64,000 nucleotides of DNA from Moringa oleifera (GCA_021397835.1 JAJFZO010000658.1:1061501-1125500), one strand, 5' to 3'. Numbered from the stretch's first letter, positions 35,974 through 49,236 are shown. Notes: a model not told the origin generated them from the sequence alone. Numbers and translations are program-made.

Positions 35974-38180
35974 GCCTGCTTCCTCTTCTTAATTACCTTT
36001 CCTTTCTACCGACAACGGATCAGAACATCAAACATTTATAGGCGATTCTCAAGCCTTTTACACACTTCATATCGCTATTCTTTTCAAACTGATCAATGAT
36101 ATCTAGGCATATATGCCTTATATGCATAGGTAGCTTTCTAAAATAATAATTGATTATGTATAGAATTTCATATATTGTTTTGTAATTAATCTGGCGGCAC
36201 ATAACCCTATAAATGAATGCATTACATGATGAAGAAAGGAGGAAATCTACTGGCAGATTCGAAGAGGAATTAGACCTATATTCTTCTGGCATAAAATTAT
36301 CTTTTAGCTTAAACAAAGAAAAAGAAAAAGAAAAAGAAAAATAAATGATACCCTGATCTCTGATCACCAGAGTACCATAGCAGGTATTAACCCACCTGCA
36401 AAATTCAATATAAATTAAAACGTATATTTTTTAAAAAATCATAATAGTACATATTTAATTAAATAATATTATGCGATCACAATTAAAAGTGACAATATCT
36501 GATATAATTACAACGAATTTTTAATTAATTATTTTATTACTAAAGCTAATCATAACCATAAGAGTCATAATTTGCATGTGGTTCATTCACGTTTAACTCT
36601 TTATATATATATGGTTGTTACTTGGATGTCTCGTTCCATTAGGTGAACGAAGGATTGATTCTTATGACTAATTAGTAAGAAATATAAATGGTTATCTTAT
36701 TTTATGGTGTGGTGACAATATGAAGATTATAAGATATTCCGATCAAAATTTTAAGTTAAATTTGGTTGAACATCAATGTCATATGGGCTCACACCATGCC
36801 GTTACTTAAACTAAGCACTCATTAATTTCCATATCAATTAATTCTGTGTCTGAATGAAACCTAACACATGGGTATTTAATCTTTTAAACTATCTAATTAA
36901 TTAGCCGATAACACATGGCTGCTAGCTGCAAGAAGTTTAATTACCAATTAAGTTCAGTTTGCGAAATGATCACTGATTAAACTGAATTGTTTGGTGTAAG
37001 TGATTGATGGTAAAAAACCATTTGCACGCATATCTCCAATTGTTGGGAGACAGGGAAGCCTCTCCTGACCTAGTAAAGGGACTGTAACCCTAAGTTTCTT
37101 GGATTTTCTCGGATGGAAAAGCCAAGGAGTTCCAATCGGAGAAAGCATTTGTGGCTGGGAAAATGCTGGAAAGCCAAAAATACCGCTTTTGAGCCCCACC
37201 ATATTACACTTGGAACTCGTCCATACTCTCTTTTATAGCCCATCGCATTGAGAATTTGTTAGCCTCACATGTTAATTAAAGAAGACTTTTCTAGCTCAAA
37301 ATGGTCATTTTAACGGCCAATCTTACTTTGATAAGTGTTAGCTCAATGTATTAAATGTAAATGGTTAACTTAATTACAGTAATTAATTTCGATATTTAAT
37401 TTTTTATCAATAAATATTATATTAATTTTGAAAATATATATCATATTGTAAATAACATAAATATCCAAAATATAACTTTGAATTACATCTTTTTTTTTTA
37501 ATATCAATTGTACATTTGATATTTCAATTTATTCAATTTAAACTATATCAAAATGTTTAAAATTTGAGGACAATGAAATTAAAGATCTAACAATACAATG
37601 AATTTCAATTTAAATTTTTTATAAATAAAAATAAATATTCAAATTATCATTACAAAAATAAAATGTAAAATTATTTGATTATTTTTTAAAAAAGATTATA
37701 CAATCAAAATCTAAAAAATCATAAAAATTAGTTCATGAGAAAAAATTGTTTAATTTTAAGAAATAAACTCAAAATAAAATGTAAAATTTATTAAAATCAT
37801 ATTTTTTTACTTTTGAGCCAATTAGATCAAAGTTATCCCTAATTAAAAATTTAAATATAAAATTATTTTAATTAATGTATTTAATTTTAATTTAAAAAAC
37901 GAGGATAGTTTAAATAATTTATATTTATTTTTGTAACTATTAAAATTATTTTTTAAAATATTACAAAATTTTATGGGGTCACCCAGTTTAACACTTGGTC
38001 TTCTGAGGATCTTTCACATCTTTTTGGACTCACTCGGTATTGAGCAGTGGGCTTTCAGTTCATCAATCCAGGCCCATATTGGCAAACCAGATCACCAAAG
38101 CCCATCGTACCTCCGGCCCATACGGGAATCCGGACACCCGAACTATCGCCAGGTTTCATTATAAACGCCAAATTAGGAGA

Positions 38181-38220
38181 CACGTGATCGTTACCACGTC
38201 CAATCATTGAAGGACACGTG
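38181..38220 (+). promoter_or_regulatory. Pair of G-boxes (CACGTG) in a promoter-like island
   Basis: CACGTG at 38181-38186 and 38215-38220; the second extends to ACACGTGTC, an ABRE/G-box. They lie 34 bp apart, about 1.4 kb upstream of the beta-carotene hydroxylase start. Which gene they serve is unknown. Confidence 0.4.
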
Positions 38221-39507
38221 TCGGACAATTACATCCCAAAAAAGGTGCGGTTTGCTGGAGATGATTATAGGTGCTGCGTGGCGCCATAGCAAAGCGAGTT
38301 AATGTCAGCTAAAGTGCGAAGGGATGAGTCTGGTACTGTCAAATTGGTGGAGACCTTAAAAAATTTAAAATGTGATTCGCTGTCGCTTGCTCCGCGATCC
38401 TACCGCGGCCCATCAGCCTCTCATTTTCCTGTACGAACCTGACAGCTGCCTCTCCGTTCTTGTCCACACATCACCGCCTCCCCCACTTTCCCATCATTTA
38501 CCCATTGTTTTCTTGAATATTACAATTATGCCTAACTAAAAAAAAAAACGTCTCAACTTTACATGAATTTTAATTTCAACCTCTAAGGTTTAATTGATTT
38601 AATTTTATATTTAAAATTTTATTTTAATTAAATTTTAAAATTAGTTTAAATAATTTTAATACTATGTTTGATATTAAAATATTTTAGATTAATTTAAATA
38701 AGTTTATATTTTATTTTAAATTTATGATTTCAATTTGAATAATTTTTTGTTTATAAATTATTTTTATAAGTTTTCAAAATTTGATAATATAAAAATAAAA
38801 AATATATTTTTTTATACTAAAAAATTTTAACATATTACAAAACTCGTTCTATAAATTTTTTTAATTAATTGATTAATTTTTTGACACCACCTGAGTTAAA
38901 TTAAATTAAAAATTTAAATATAAAATTGAATTAATGAAATTTTTATGTTCAAATGGAAATTAAAATTAAATTTTTTATATTTATTTTTAATTATGTTATT
39001 TGATATAACCACATAATTAAATCCTCACGTTAAACAACACTAAATCATAAGAAATTAAAACAAACTTCAAATATAAATATTAATGAAATTATAGTAATAC
39101 CAAAATAAAAGTTAATACAATTGATTAAACATATTATAAGATTTTATTGAATAAATAAACATGGTCAATTAAATAATTTATATAAATTTAAAAAATTAAT
39201 TGACAAAGTTGAAGATAAACATGCACCTAATTAGGCAAATAAACCCAGTAAGGTAAATCAAACCCAATCAGGTGAATAAAATCAAATTAGGTAAACAAAA
39301 TCCAATCAGGTAACCTGGAGTCAAAGAGAGAGTGATAGGGATAACCCTTCCAGTGGCAGTAACGGTAATTAAGTACGAAACCTTTGACAATTGTTATGAC
39401 CAATTGTGGTATATTTTTATTTAATTCTGAAAAGCTTTTACAAATGAGATGTGGCCTCCGTGCATTTAACTACCCAGTCCAAGCCCCTTAGACACCCACC
39501 GTGGAGT

Positions 39508-39535
39508 TCTCTCTCTCTCTCCCTCTCTCTCTCTC
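39508..39535. repeat. CT-rich tract in the hydroxylase 5' leader
   Basis: Interrupted (CT)n run about 80-108 bases upstream of the start codon. Confidence 0.75.
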
Positions 39536-39615
39536 CGTGTCTGCGTGCGTGTGTGGGACTCTGGGTTTTGCTTTGCCAGGACGGGCCCGTCGCAGTTAAT
39601 CCTCAAGGTGTTCTC

Positions 39616-40773
39616 ATGGCGGTTGGTCTCTCCGCCGCCATAACGCTTAAACCCCTCCGTTCATTCCACGTTGTGCAATCCCGTCTCATCCCAAAACCCA
39701 CTCCTCGTCCCCCTCCCTCACTTGGCTTTTCTGTAATAACCTTTGGCGCCCCGAGGAAGACGAGCTTAGCTGTCTGTTCCGTGTTGGAGGAGCAGAAACA
39801 GAGAGTTCCGATCGAGAATCACGTGGAGGAGAGATCTGAAAACGATGTGGATGCGCAAATCCTGGCCTTGCGTATGGCGGAGAAGTTGGCAAGGAAGAAA
39901 TCGGAGAGGTTTACCTATTTAATTGCTGCTATGATGTCTAGCTTTGGGATTACTTCCATGGCCGTTATGGCTGTTTACTATCGTTTTGCTTGGCAAATGG
40001 AGGTATTATTTTATCTATATCTTGTTTCTCTTTCTTTTTATGTGTCTCTTCTTGGTTTCAAATTTTCTCCGTAAGAGTTTTGATTACGAAATTTTGCCCC
40101 TTTTTTGAATGTAGGGAGGAGAGGTGCCTTTCTCTGAAATGTTTGGTACATTTGCTCTCTCCGTTGGTGCTGCTGTAAGTTCCACATCTGTTCCATTTCT
40201 TAGCTCTGCGACTGGGAGAATGGAGCTGTTTATGCTTGGGTAAAATTTTTGGGCGCTAAATCGAATTGTATGCTTTTGATTCAGGTGGGCATGGAGTTCT
40301 GGGCAAGGTGGGCTCACAGGGCTCTATGGCACGCCTCTTTGTGGCACATGCACGAGGTACGCCCCTCAGATTTTTCATGTGACCTGCATGCCTTGTTTGG
40401 CGGCGAAGAAAATGCGATGGATATCTAACAAAATCAGATTTCAATAATTTGGGTTTTCCCTACTAAGTCATGCAATTTCTGTCTGCTTTCTTTCCATCCA
40501 GTTTTACCTGCTCTTTCTGCCAAACAACAGTAGCATTATTTCATGGAGCATTGTCATTGCAAGTCTTTGTTTATCAAGAAAATCTTCATTATCTTAGTCT
40601 ATTTTCCTTTCTGATCTCTGGAAAAAAATTGCAGTCTCACCATAGACCCAGAGAAGGTCCGTTCGAGCTAAACGATGTGTTTGCTATCATCAACGCAGTC
40701 CCAGCCATAGGCCTTCTCTCTTACGGCTTCTTCAACAAAGGCCTTATCCCTGGTCTCTGTTTCGGCGCTGTAC

Positions 40774-40831
<58 letters not shown>

Positions 40832-41432
40832 CTGGTCAAACAGGCGTTATCTTTTTGATTATGATATTACTGCCTAATTAACGGTTTAATATTTCTTTAC
40901 GAGCGTCAGTTAGGTTCATATTTTGAAGTGACGGGACGTGAATATCCTCATCGATTTCTCATAATTCCTAATTGAATCCTTGAACAGGGTCTTGGAATTA
41001 CAGTGTTTGGCATGGCCTACATGTTCGTCCACGACGGTCTCGTTCACAAGAGATTCCCTGTGGGTCCCATCGCCAACGTGCCTTACTTCAGGAGAGTCGC
41101 TGCTGCTCACCAGGTAAGCTACCCATTGCTCGATAATCCTTGACAATACATCTCAGGCAAAATTCAGAACCCAACGTCCCTTATCTTTTCTGATTTTGAT
41201 TTGTGGGTTCAGCTTCATCACTCAGAGAAATTCAATGGCGTCCCGTACGGGCTGTTTCTTGGACCCAAGGCAGGCTCCTCTTCTTCTCTTTTCAGGATTC
41301 TTTTCATTTATTGTTTTAGCATCTGAGCTAAATATACAGTATGGGGTGGTGCAGGAAGTGGAAGAAGTGGGAGGACTGGAAGAACTGGAGAAGGAGATCA
41401 AGAGAAGAGTCAAATCATACAAAGGTTCATGA
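39616..41432 (+). CDS. BCH: Beta-carotene 3-hydroxylase (non-heme di-iron)
   Basis: Exons: 39616-40002, 40115-40174, 40285-40356, 40635-40769, 40988-41113, 41213-41269, 41355-41432; 304 aa. ATG at 39616 (MAVGLSAAITLKPLRSFH) gives the usual Ser-rich transit peptide; an in-frame ATG at 39451 would add 55 residues across a CT microsatellite and is unlikely. Membrane segments: YLIAAMMSSFGITSMAVMAV, GTFALSVGAAVG and others. The iron-binding His clusters are HRALWH, HESHH, HDGLVHKRF and HQLHH. It hydroxylates beta-rings of carotenes to make zeaxanthin and related xanthophylls in the plastid envelope or thylakoid. The last intron (41270-41354, 85 bp) has a GC donor. The Arabidopsis relatives are At4g25700 and At5g52570. 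Confidence 0.96.
40775..40827. repeat. (TC)26 microsatellite in hydroxylase intron 4
   Basis: Uninterrupted dinucleotide run starting five bases after the exon 4 donor. Confidence 0.95.
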
Positions 41433-44400
41433 TCAAGACCCGACGCGACCCATTTTTGAGTGGATGATCAGTGTAGTGAACACAGAAGTATCAGTGATTA
41501 ATGTGAACTGATCTTAAATGTTCATCCCTTATGGCCGTTTAGAAGTATAAATACAGGGAAAAAAGAGATTTGAACATACAGATTTGGGTTTAGAGAGCTT
41601 TGATTCTATAAAGTACTAATAAAGAGAGAACGTTTGCAATATTTTCAATCTCATTCTCTTTCTTGAAATTTAAGTTTGAATCTCAGTTAACATGGAACAT
41701 GTTTTGTTCAATAAGACAACAACATGGAGCTGAGAATTGAGTCAGTTGGGTAGGCCCACTCCTTCCTGTATCACCAAAAGCAGAGAGGCCAACCCTCCAT
41801 TATTATGCACATCCTGCTGAATTCATTCTTTCTTCTACTGTCACATGTCCTAGGATGCATTTCTGGCTAAAGGGCCCCAGATTACTTGAAAGCTTTGTTC
41901 AACTGTCTTAAATTTTTGAAAAAATGATGATACATTTAATATAAATTAATAATTAAAATATATATTTTTATTTTTTATAATAATATAACAATTTATAAAA
42001 ATTATTTTAAAAAAAACACAGACACAACTCATATGTTTTGATCCCTTGAAAAAATAGTAATAATAATATGTTTGGTAGTTGGAGACGTCACCAGAAACCA
42101 AGCGAGGCAGTTGGGTGATTCTCTCAGGGTGAAGAAAATTCACTCCGTAGCTGATGGCACATGCAGGCAAAATAACAAAGTTCTGCTTCAGCCTTGTAGA
42201 GCAATGAAAAAGCAGACAACTTTCTATCAATCAGATTAAAGAAACAGAAGAGAAGTTAACTCTAATCAATCAGCAAACCCACATGCCACTCAATATAAAC
42301 AAACATAATTATATAAACTTGGACTGGATAGCTGACATAATAAGACATTAGTGGGGGTGACTCAACTCCATGCTCTTTTTGTTTTATCATGAAACCCCCC
42401 CAATTATGTGTGCCCATGGAGACTACGTGTAGGTTTTCAAGCAATCCCACGTCGGGTCACTCATTTCCTCCCCTATCTGTACCGAGAAAGGCAGCCAATC
42501 AAGTAGTGGCTCATGCACTCACTTTATCATCTTCAATGGATTGGGTCTCCCACTTTCCATGTTATTTGCCTGAGTGGCCTTGTCAATCTCTACCTGTCAA
42601 AATTGGAGAAAAGCATACAGTTCTATGTGCCAAAGTAGCTAATGCATTGACGTAGCAAGTATAGGAAATGTGAGTCAATGGTAAGCTTATATTTTTATTG
42701 GTTTACATGTTCATTGATTTTCACATTAACCTAAAAATTACAAAAAGAAAGTGCAAGAAAAAATGTGACGTGAATCGTCCAAATAATGCCGCTCTAATCA
42801 GTCAATGGGCGTGGATTACTTTTCTATCGTGGAAGAAACACGTACTTGCAACCGACAGTGTTCTCATTCTAGCAAGTCTTTTAGTTGGAAATAGGATTTC
42901 CATATTTAATCTTAAATTGTCTTAATATGCATTATATTATAAATATTATATATTTTTTAATATATATATATTTTTATAATATTTAATGTTTTTTAAAATA
43001 ATAAAATCATCAGATAAAAAAAAACATGTAAAAAAATTACATTGATGTGGTCTGAAAGTAAGGAAGGAAATCTTAAAAAAAAAAAAAAGTTGTAGTTGAT
43101 GTGAACTTTTATAACAATATCAAAACTTGGGCACTTCTACAAATGAATTTTTCTTTTTTTTTTTTTAATGTAAACAGTGGAAAGTAATCAATCTCCCTAG
43201 GCCATGACTAGAATTTAGATGTATACTCAGACTACATCAATATTATATATATACATATAGTGTTAATTAGCATGAACTAGAACACATCAAATCTTGTTTG
43301 GATCACAAGAAAAAAAGACAGAGATGGAAAGTTATCTCTTTTCTTTTATTTAATTGAAGGTAGGTTGGCTTGCTGTTGGAGATAGTGTTGCCAACGGAGG
43401 AATAGTTGGTAAAAGATGTTGATTTTCACGAGGCCAAATTTATGGTGAGCAAAGAATTAATAAAGTTTCTGACTTTCATGTTTTGCTTCCTTCGGACGAA
43501 AATGGACCGGATTTTCTGCACCGTCCAGAGGAACGGAGACCAATGTCATATACTGAAGTGGAAGCTTGGGCCCTTTGTATTTCTCCCATTTTCTGCGTCA
43601 ACAAAGTCAAAGGTTTCTGCTCTGCAATTTTGTGGACGCCACGTGTGGGTCACATGTTTGGATCTGACTTTTTCTTTTGTTTTCTTTTCTTCTATGATTG
43701 GTTAAAAGGAAAAAGAAAATTATAAGCAAAATTGAGGAGTTCAAAGAAGATATTTATGGGTTTCCACAGGATTTTTCTCCCTTATTTTCTTTTTAAAATT
43801 AAGTTCTCCAAGCCATTGTTCGGGCTGAGAGGCCCTTGGGTTCCTGCCTGCCTGATTGGGTCTTCTACTTTGTCTTCGAAGCCCAAGCCATGATTTTGCG
43901 TACCAAGGCCCTAGCTTGGTAACTTCCAAGTCGCCATTTTGCCGGAAAATCATGGGCTATGGAGTTTCCGGCATTATCAGCGTCTAAATTCCTTTATTTT
44001 CCTGCTAATTTTCCCGGGCAACCTGAAGCCTACTTCCGATTAGACTTAGAACATGGTTAGAGTTTAATTTAGTTTCGATTTTAAACTGTCGGTTTAAAGT
44101 TGATAATTAAAATAAATCAAAACTTGAACCGTTAGATTATAGTTTCGATTAAAATTTGATTCAAAAGCAATTTAAGTTCGGTTCAGATTTTAATTTATAT
44201 ATGATTTAAAGTTTCGATTGGATTTCGGTTTTGATTTATATTTTAATTATAAATATAGTATTTTTATTTTTATTATAAATTTTTAATAAAATTATACTTT
44301 TATTAAAATATATATTTTAAAATTAAATTTATTTTTAAAATTTTTAAAATTAATTTTTAAATTAAAAATTTTAGTATTTTTAAAATTAATTCAATTAAAA

Positions 44401-44572
44401 ATTAAATTAAAATTATTAATTTTAAATCGTTGATTTTGATTTTAATTTAAAATTTAAATAAATAATAATTAAATTATTTTTAAAATAATTTCAATTATGA
44501 TTTAAAATTTAAATCATTTATATTAATTTCGATTCGATTAACAATTTTAAAATTATAATTTGATTTATCAAT
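41433..44572. other. Intergenic region between BCH and the MurC pseudogene
   Basis: About 3.1 kb. The start is BCH 3' UTR. 42390-42660 is GC-richer but has no recognisable product. 42900-43050 and 44040-44580 are AT-rich. No gene was supported. Confidence 0.5.
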
Positions 44573-44585
44573 TTGAATCGAAACG
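44060..44585. repeat. Degenerate AT-rich repeat abutting the MurC relic
   Basis: Recurring variants of GTTTCGATT and TTCGATTAAAATTTGATTC (for example near 44078, 44142, 44211 and 44527) in a purine/pyrimidine-skewed AT-rich tract. It looks like a decayed tandem or inserted repeat and ends exactly where MurC homology begins. Confidence 0.5.
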
Positions 44586-47500
44586 CGATCAAACCTTCCC
44601 TGCTGTTCACAACGAATCCAAATGGAGACTCTTTTTCAACGTTCAGAAAGAAAGATCATCTCCTATTTTTAACAACATTTGCAAGGAAAAGAGACCAAGA
44701 AGGCTTGGTCGATTTGAAGAATGGAAAGGGATGGATTCATTTTGTTGGTATTGGAGGCTGTCGGTTATCTGCTCTGGCAATGCTTGCTCTGAAACAAGTA
44801 AGCTTTTGTGTCACTCTGATTATCCTTTCCACTTAACTGCTGAGAAGATGAAGAAATTCATGGAAAAAGGGGGATGACATGATGTTCGTTTCTGGGTTCT
44901 CTGGCTTCTACTGCTTTAATTTGTTAAACCTTAGATGTCAAAGTCGTTGGTCCATATGGTCAGAAATAATCTAGCTGTAGTTCATTCATATTCTCGTTTG
45001 TTCTTATTAATTCATATTATCATTTGTTCTTATCACTTGAGTTTGTAAAAATTCTATCTTTTCTAAAATTTTAAGGACCAAAATTTTGATTTCTTTAACT
45101 TTTCTCTCCTGCATCCTATTAGTCTAAAGAACCATACTCCACTAAGTATTCACGCTAAGAATTGCTCAAGGTTGCAGATAATGTGAGATATTTTTGTATT
45201 TGCTGTTAGGGTTTTGAGGTTAGTGGATTGGATATAGCATGGAGTATCTACATGGATGGACTGCAGGAAGCTGGGGCTCGTTTAGATATATCGGTCATCT
45301 GTTTCAAATATCCATAGGAGTGATGTGTCTGGATTTCCTAAGGCCATTGTTGTTTCAAGTGCTGTTCAACAAGATAATGTGGAGATTTTGCATGCCAAAA
45401 GCCTTGGAGTACCTGTGTGAGTAATCACTTACTGTTCAATCAATTTCTGGAATAAGTTAACTCACTATTCATGATCATAGAAACTCACAAAGTACTCTGA
45501 GAATGCTAATCAACATGTTTTTGATTGTGATCAAGTTACAAGTGAGATTACTGGTTAGGAAAGGTGACAAAGCAGTACAATCTCATTGCTGTTAGTGGTA
45601 CCCGTGGTAATATTATTAGTTTGTAAACTATTGTATGCTGTTAACCTCAGGCAATGTACTTGCTTATATTGCATGTTCCATGTTTCACGATCTTTGTTCT
45701 GTCAGGCTCAGGTCTCGTGTTTTGAATTGGTGAAAAGATAATGCTTAATTGCTCTTAAATGTGATCTCATCAGGAATAGAGATTGGCTGTCTTGTTTCAC
45801 ATTCTAGAAAATAAGATTATGATGATGTTTGATAAAACTCTAACAATGTTTACATTGAAGCTGCATTGGTTCATGTTATCAACATTTTCCTCTTGGGGTG
45901 AATATTTCACTATTGTGTTGCAGGTGAGTACCTACGCTTGCTTATGGTTTGAACACAATCGGGGATGACATTACAGCTGCGATTGGAGGGCATGTACCAC
46001 AGGTACCATCTTATCAACTACCATCTTTTGTGCTCTCAATATGAAATGTCTTTTCCAAAGCATCACAGCTATTGCACGACCTTTTGCTAGTTTAATTCTT
46101 TTTAGATTTTTTGTATTTAAATGAACTTGGCAATTGCAACAGGAACTTTAACATGTTTTACTTGTTTTTTCCTCTTAAATGACTCAAGCTGTCTTCTTGC
46201 AGTTACCCCTAGGAAATGTAATGTCAGTGAGTGGTCAAAACTTTGTGCTTTAGGTATGCTTTTCTTGATTTTAAATTTTCATGATGGGCTCAATATTAAT
46301 GATGAAGTTTGTTGGACACTTCCTGTACTTACAAGGAATTAAGGATGAAGTGAGCTTGCTCTGTGATTATATATTGAATCAGACCTTAATATATATGCCT
46401 TGAAAATTAGGCCAGGAAATTTAACCTCTTCCTCTGTTAGAGAATTGAATTTCCTTTCACTGGATTCATGATATTGAAATACTGTTTTTCTTCTTGTCGT
46501 ACTTATTTTCAGATTCATAGTTATCATTCTATTTCATTTGTCCTTCTGGTGGAGGATTGCAGGTTGGTTTCCCTACATAAATTCTAGGAAATTTTGTTTC
46601 TGGATGATTGCATTTTGGCGGTGATAATTCTTTTCTATCCAATGTAGGCTGATGAATGCGATGGTTGCTTCCTGGGATTATCACCTTACATAGCTGTTGT
46701 GACAAATCTAGAATGGGAGCATGTAGACTTCTTTCAAAACGAGGTTTTTAACTAACCTTGCATGGAAAAAACAGTAACTCTTTTATTACTTACTAGATTG
46801 TTGATCAGTGGCCTGATTTGATCTTCTTTTACTGTAGGAAGCACTTATAAGTATTTTCAGGAGGTTCTTGAAGCAAATCAGGGCAGGAGGACATCTTGTT
46901 GTATGTGGGGATAGGTGTGCCATATTATTGTTCTTCTATATACACACACACACACACACACACAGAGTAAGAACATAAACTATATCATTGACCTGTCATC
47001 AATGTTGATTGTACTTGAACTCTGGACTAGTTGTAGTTTTCTTTAATCTATCTTAATCTAGAATTATCTTTTTGTATAGCTCTTCAAGATAAGAATGATC
47101 AGTCTCCCTAGAAAGTAACAAAATGCCTAAGTTGGCTTTACAATCATGTGGGTACAAAAGAGAAACATATTAAGAAATCATGGTAAATTTAGTTATAATT
47201 TGTGGTTATCTTGTCCATGCTGCAGAAACAGAAGTTAATGCTTTTCTAGCATTAAGATTTCACCATAGGTGCAGAGAAGAATAAGAAAAGAAAAAACTCA
47301 AAAATGTCTTTGCATGTGAATATTAGATGTGATTAACTCATCAAAGAAAAGGAAAAAAGCAAAGGCTTTTTAAACCCTGGAATGCATAGTCATCTTGCTC
47401 AGTTTTGTCCAAATTCTGAAATCATAAATACTTTTTTTGGTTTTTTAATTTTTTAATTTGAAGACCTTCCTCTGCAAGGGAGTACAGTGTCAGTGCATGT

Positions 47501-49236
47501 TCCTTGTTGGATCACATGAAACACGAAACCAAATCAGATTATTCACATGGTATGATGTCCATTCCGAGTCCGGGTACCTGTGTTGATGGTTACCAAATAA
47601 CAACATATGGAATATCTAGTAATAATGAATGGCATGATTCATCAATTCGCACAAACTCACAAGGTGGTACTGATTACATAGCGGTAAGTGTTGTTTTTCC
47701 TTCTTTTTTGATATCTGATTGCTTTATCATAGACTGAAGCTAATAGCAGCCAATGAAAGTAATTTTTTTTATTTTTTTTATTTTTTTGTGAAAGGATGAA
47801 CTACAAGCAGTGAGAACTCATATGAAATGCCTTGTAAAATACCAATGATTTTATAAGCTTTTCGGATCTGAATTGCTGTTTAATTGCTGCTTTTCTTGTG
47901 AGGTGGCTATGAGAATCTACCTCCAGTTCTGTAAAAGGAGAGATTGTTTTGTTAATGTTATTTTGCCATTACTATATAGGTGTTTGGACTTGTAAGATTC
48001 TGGTGTTACTTTGTCTCTTATGCTTTGATTCAGCTGGAATAAGTTCTGACTCTTGAATGCATAAGTTTAGACCAAGTTTTTATGCTTAATGCGCAAGTTT
48101 GATGTGTCCCTGTTAACCACATTTGAGATTTTCATATATCTTAACATTCAGATTTTTGTTTCAACATGTTTGTTCAAAACAATATCTGATAACCTGCAGA
48201 ATTATAGAGGTTTCCCATTAGCAGATATCACTTTACAGCTTCCAGGAATCCATAATGTGCTCAATTCATTAGCTGTGAGTGAAAAACCTCAGACCATTAT
48301 CCTATTTCTTCATGTTAAGAACTTTCTTCTCTTTGGTAATTGATTTGTTATAACTATCATATCACTATAAATCATTCAATGTAGGTTATTGCCACGGCAA
48401 TGCTTCTGTTCAGTGACCAAAGAGAAATTCACGAATCTGTTTGTTGCCTTAAGTCAAACTTGCATGATTTTATCGGCATCTTTAGATGGTTTGAGATGAT
48501 TGGAAGAATACATGGATGCCATATTTGCAATGATTATGCTCACCATCCAACAGAGGTTCGCGCTACTCTTCAAGCAGCTCGACAGAAATTCTCAGACATG
48601 GTCATTATCACGGTATTCCAGCCTCATACCTACAGGTTGTCCACTCAGATAAAACAGGAACAATCCTTTGTTTCCTTTCAATTAAATCTTTACTTGGTTT
48701 CTTTCTCTTTTGGCAGCCGTTTAGCAGCCTTGAAGAATGATTTTGCCACTGCATTCAGTGATGCAGATTAAGTTGTAGTTACAGCAGTATAAGTATCTAA
48801 GCCGACGACCTTGTGTTCTTCAGCAGAAAAGTGGTACTGATGATATAATTTCTTTTGATTCTATAATTTGTCCACACATCTGAATAAATCCCTTCCCTGG
48901 TAATCATCCATTGTTTGGATTGTTTGTTGTTATTGTTTGGAGGGCAAGAATATAAACTCTGGAAGAAAATGAAAATTATGATATACGTAGACATCTTATT
49001 ATCAAATAGAAGCAGTAAACTTCTCTCCTCAAAAGTGTCAAAAGAAGAAAGGTTGTCTCTGTTAGGAGCCAGGTTTTACCTTTGCTTGCTGTCTGGGGTT
49101 ATTATTTGCCCATGGGCTCACCCCTTTTGCTGCTTTGATAGTATACGCTATACAGGAGTCTGTTGTTGATAAATTAGTGGTTAAAATATCTGAGGATCCG
49201 CATTGGGAAAATTGTTGTTCTAACCCTTGGTGCGGG
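44573..49236 (+). pseudogene. Decayed plastid MurC (UDP-N-acetylmuramate-L-alanine ligase) gene
   Basis: Exon-like blocks with plausible splice sites: about 44575-44797, 45210-45418, 45549-45618, 45948-46002, 46649-46741, 46838-46914, 47465-47680, 48199-48273, 48386-48635, 48717-48771, 49157-49236. They follow MurC order: WIHFVGIGG (nucleotide fold), [76 protein letters not shown]. Lesions: no in-frame ATG before the first block; a frameshift near 45285-45295 with stops beyond it; the ATP-binding GTHGKST loop reads GTRGNII at about 45590-45612; in-frame TAA at 48769-48771 where family members have Gln; another stop soon after. MurC adds L-Ala in peptidoglycan synthesis; mosses use the plastid pathway for chloroplast division. 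Homology is clear, function almost certainly lost. Confidence 0.88.
46942..46964. repeat. (AC)n microsatellite
   Basis: Dinucleotide run in an intron of the MurC relic, about 25 bp after the GGHLVVCGD block. Confidence 0.9.

Larger units (their letters stand above)
35974..39615. other. Long AT-rich intergenic region with a GC-richer promoter-like island
   Basis: 3.6 kb between SP1L (-) and the hydroxylase (+). 36320-36345 is an AAAAAG-type repeat. 37260-37970 and 38530-39420 are strongly AT-rich. Between them, about 37970-38520 is GC-richer and carries repeated GGCCCA (site II/UP1) motifs and two G-boxes, described separately. No coding exon was recognised. Confidence 0.5.

Noticed and set aside
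36954..37202. 82-codon minus-strand open frame in the SP1L-BCH gap
   Set aside because: Isolated, no family match or neighbouring exons.
39451..39615. Upstream in-frame ATG extending BCH by 55 residues
   Set aside because: The extension runs through a CT microsatellite, and the downstream start matches the family's transit peptide.
42440..42460. ATCCCACGTCG resembling the snRNA upstream sequence element
   Set aside because: No TATA box or recognisable U-snRNA 5' end follows at the required spacing.
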